From: Chitinophagaceae bacterium
Lineage (GTDB): Bacteria > Bacteroidota > Bacteroidia > Chitinophagales > Chitinophagaceae
Length of the DNA stretch: 6,823 nucleotides
Direction: 5' to 3'
Assembly: GCA_003167015.1 (NCBI GenBank)
Contig: PMUF01000132.1
Coordinates: forward strand, 1-6,823
Made by a program: the position numbers and the translations under genes. How positions within the stretch are numbered: the first letter of the stretch is position 1; each line of letters begins with the position of its first letter. The notes under the pieces were generated by a model. That model did not search any database. It saw only the letters and a list, made by a program, of their open reading frames with translations, and had not been told where the DNA came from. Below are positions 5,520 through 6,823 of this stretch, piece by piece.

Positions 5520-6303
5520 CCCCAAACATCCGCTGGCCATCCGCTGGATGCACTGGATCAATTTCCCGGTCCTGGCTGTCATGATCTGGAGCGGACTCCT
5601 CATCTATTGGGCCAACGACGTCTACAAGATCCACCTGGGTCATACCGTCCTCTTCGGCTTTTTTCCCGAATCTTTTTACAAGGCGCTCAACCTGTCCCGC
5701 CGCCTGGCCGAAGGCATGGCCTTTCATTTTGTGTTCATGTGGGTATTCTTTCTAAACGGGTTGATCTATGTCCTATATACGCTGTTCTCCGGCGAATGGC
5801 GCTATCTCTTTCCCGACCGGCATTCCTTTAAAGAGGCGTGGCTCGTCCTGCTCCATGACCTGCATTTACGCAAGACAGCGCCACCACAGGTCAAATACAA
5901 TGGAGCGCAGAAGATCGCGTATACCGCCATCATCGTGATGGGACTTGGCTCCGTACTCACTGGTCTGGCGATCTACAAGCCCACTCAGTTCCACTGGCTG
6001 ACCGCCCTCTTCGGCAGTTACGGCAATGCGCGCGTCATTCATTTTATCCTGACCTTGGGCTATTGTATATTCTTTGTGATCCATGTCGTCCAGGTCATCC
6101 TGGCCGGCTGGAATAATTTCCGCGCCATGGTCGCCGGCTTCGATATCGTCAACGATCCACCCCCAACCGCAGTGCTCGGGCCCTCGCCCTCAGCCATTCT
6201 CGGCCCCTCGTTCCACGCGTCACCCGCGCCACCCACCTCCTCGCCCGCAACCGCCCTCGGACCTTCATCCACCCCCGAAAAAACCCCTCCCGATGGAAAA
6301 TAA
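5506..6303 (+). CDS. Four-helix cytochrome b (cytochrome b561/thiosulfate reductase b-subunit type)
   Basis: The 265-residue inner-membrane protein has four apolar segments near residues 17-36, 68-94, 136-156 and 175-200. It has histidines at the usual heme-ligand positions: His16 (RWMHWINF), His74 (MAFHFVFMW), His179 (RVIHFIL) and His193 (FVIHVVQV). The pattern fits di-heme cytochromes b that pass electrons between the quinone pool and a periplasmic partner, as in thiosulfate reductase or Ni/Fe-hydrogenase b-subunits. ATG 5506 gives MKKIVPKHPLAIRWMHW, the standard family N-terminus; a TTG-initiated extension to 5461 adds unrelated residues. Residues 217-265 form a Pro/Ala/Ser tail with LGPS three times, predicted cytoplasmic if the N-terminus is inside. 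The next gene starts 11 nt before this stop, so the two are translationally linked and probably form one complex. The start codon lies inside an inverted repeat. Direction of electron flow and substrate are unknown. Confidence 0.9.
   Translation: MKKIVPKHPLAIRWMHWINFPVLAVMIWSGLLIYWANDVYKIHLGHTVLFGFFPESFYKALNLSRRLAEGMAFHFVFMWVFFLNGLIYVLYTLFSGEWRYLFPDRHSFKEAWLVLLHDLHLRKTAPPQVKYNGAQKIAYTAIIVMGLGSVLTGLAIYKPTQFHWLTALFGSYGNARVIHFILTLGYCIFFVIHVVQVILAGWNNFRAMVAGFDIVNDPPPTAVLGPSPSAILGPSFHASPAPPTSSPATALGPSSTPEKTPPDGK
6172..6267 (+). repeat. LGPS repeats in the Pro/Ser-rich tail of cytochrome b
   Basis: Residues 223-254 contain VLGPS, ILGPS and ALGPS. The first two are 24 nt apart (ctcgggccctcg, ctcggcccctcg) and the third is 57 nt further on. 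The low-complexity C-rich DNA and absence of any domain suggest a disordered tail grown by slippage-type duplication. Confidence 0.55.
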
Positions 6304-6823
6304 ACCGCCCACCAACGAAGATCCCCAATCCCCGGATCTCACCCCGGAAGCCGCACCACCTCCCCAGCCCCTCCCGGAAGCCGCCCCATCCCCTCGGCCT
6401 ATCCGCCCCAGGCCCTCCCGCGCCGCCCTCCGCGAAGCCTTCCTCAAAGCCGTCGGCCACAGCGATCAGCAGTCAGTCGAACAGCAGATCAACCGCCGCA
6501 CCTTCATCGCCTTCGCCACCTGGTTCACCCTCGGTGCCGCCGCCTGGAAATCCTGGTTCTGGATCAAAGACTCGGCGCCCAGCGACGGCGTACAAACCCC
6601 GCTGCGGAAAGCACTGAACGTCGATGAAAAAATTTTCAAACACGCCTTTTCTAATGACCACCTCGTCAAAACCTTCCGCAAATCCGCCGCCGCCCGCAAC
6701 GTCCGCTACAACAGCGGCATCGGCCTGATCACCAACGGCCCGGATGCGGCAAAATGGGCGCTCGCCGTCACCACCGCCGGCAACCGCACCCTCGACGTCA
6801 GCATCGACGACCTCCGTCAATTG
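6293..6823 (+). CDS. Membrane-anchored sulfite-oxidase-type molybdopterin oxidoreductase, N-terminal part (3' end outside window)
   Basis: ATG 6293 lies within the end of the cytochrome b gene (11-nt overlap) and the frame stays open for 177 codons to the window edge. Residues 1-45 are Pro/Glu/Ala-rich and probably disordered. The segment INRRTFIAF (twin arginine at 68-69) followed by about 20 apolar residues (71-90) looks like a Tat-type signal or anchor, apt for exporting a folded molybdenum-cofactor protein. After it come LRKALNVDEKIFK, LVKTFRKSAAARNVRYNSGIG and WALAVTTAG...LDVSIDDLRQL. This matches the start of sulfite oxidase/YedY-like molybdopterin domains, where the substrate-binding fold begins and a DDL-like turn precedes the cofactor-binding core. 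The cofactor cysteine lies beyond the window. The upstream cytochrome b is the likely membrane electron partner. Candidate roles are sulfite oxidation, repair of oxidised methionine (MsrP-like), or another S- or N-oxide reaction. Family confidence is moderate because the catalytic core is not visible. Confidence 0.82.
   Translation, partial: MENKPPTNEDPQSPDLTPEAAPPPQPLPEAAPSPRPIRPRPSRAALREAFLKAVGHSDQQSVEQQINRRTFIAFATWFTLGAAAWKSWFWIKDSAPSDGVQTPLRKALNVDEKIFKHAFSNDHLVKTFRKSAAARNVRYNSGIGLITNGPDAAKWALAVTTAGNRTLDVSIDDLRQL

Overview
The window looks like chromosomal DNA from a GC-rich member of the Bacteroidota. A SusD/RagB-type nutrient-binding lipoprotein, found essentially only in that phylum, enters at the left edge. 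Start codons lack clear Shine-Dalgarno sequences, as is usual there. The C-rich third codon positions and overall gene style fit a soil or aquatic Chitinophagaceae-like organism, but that rank is inference. Every supported gene is on the + strand. No rRNA, tRNA, CRISPR array, insertion sequence or phage gene is visible.

Layout: (1) 1-935, the C-terminal 310 residues of SusD, whose SusC partner would lie upstream. (2) 972-2933, an exported formylglycine sulfatase of the arylsulfatase type. (3) 2938-3051, an unlisted 37-residue single-span membrane miniprotein. (4) 3063-4196, a sterol desaturase/fatty acid hydroxylase-type di-iron membrane enzyme. (5) 4141-5403, a lipoprotein formylglycine-generating enzyme (FGE, SUMF1 type) with the CX4C copper site, starting inside gene 4. 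(6) a 102-nt gap ending in a compound inverted repeat that encloses the next start codon. (7) 5506-6303, a four-helix, four-histidine cytochrome b. (8) 6293 to the window edge, the N-terminal 177 residues of a membrane-anchored sulfite-oxidase-type molybdopterin oxidoreductase, overlapping gene 7 by 11 nt.

Genes 1-5 are closely spaced or overlapping and probably form one transcription unit. SusD would capture a substrate at the cell surface, and the sulfatase would remove sulfate in the periplasm. The FGE would convert the sulfatase's active-site cysteine to formylglycine, apparently in the periplasm because it carries its own lipoprotein signal. The di-iron enzyme would oxidise or desaturate a lipid-like molecule in the membrane. 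This suggests a sulfated lipid, sterol or other hydrophobic sulfate ester as substrate rather than an ordinary polysaccharide; that is a hypothesis. Genes 7-8 look like a separate quinone-linked redox pair. Whether they are functionally tied to the sulfatase block cannot be told from this sequence.

The most unusual points are the hairpin around the cytochrome b start codon, the membrane miniprotein between the sulfatase and the hydroxylase, the exported FGE with an N-terminal Cys-Cys segment, and the sulfatase's loss of a normally catalytic histidine in its GKxH motif.
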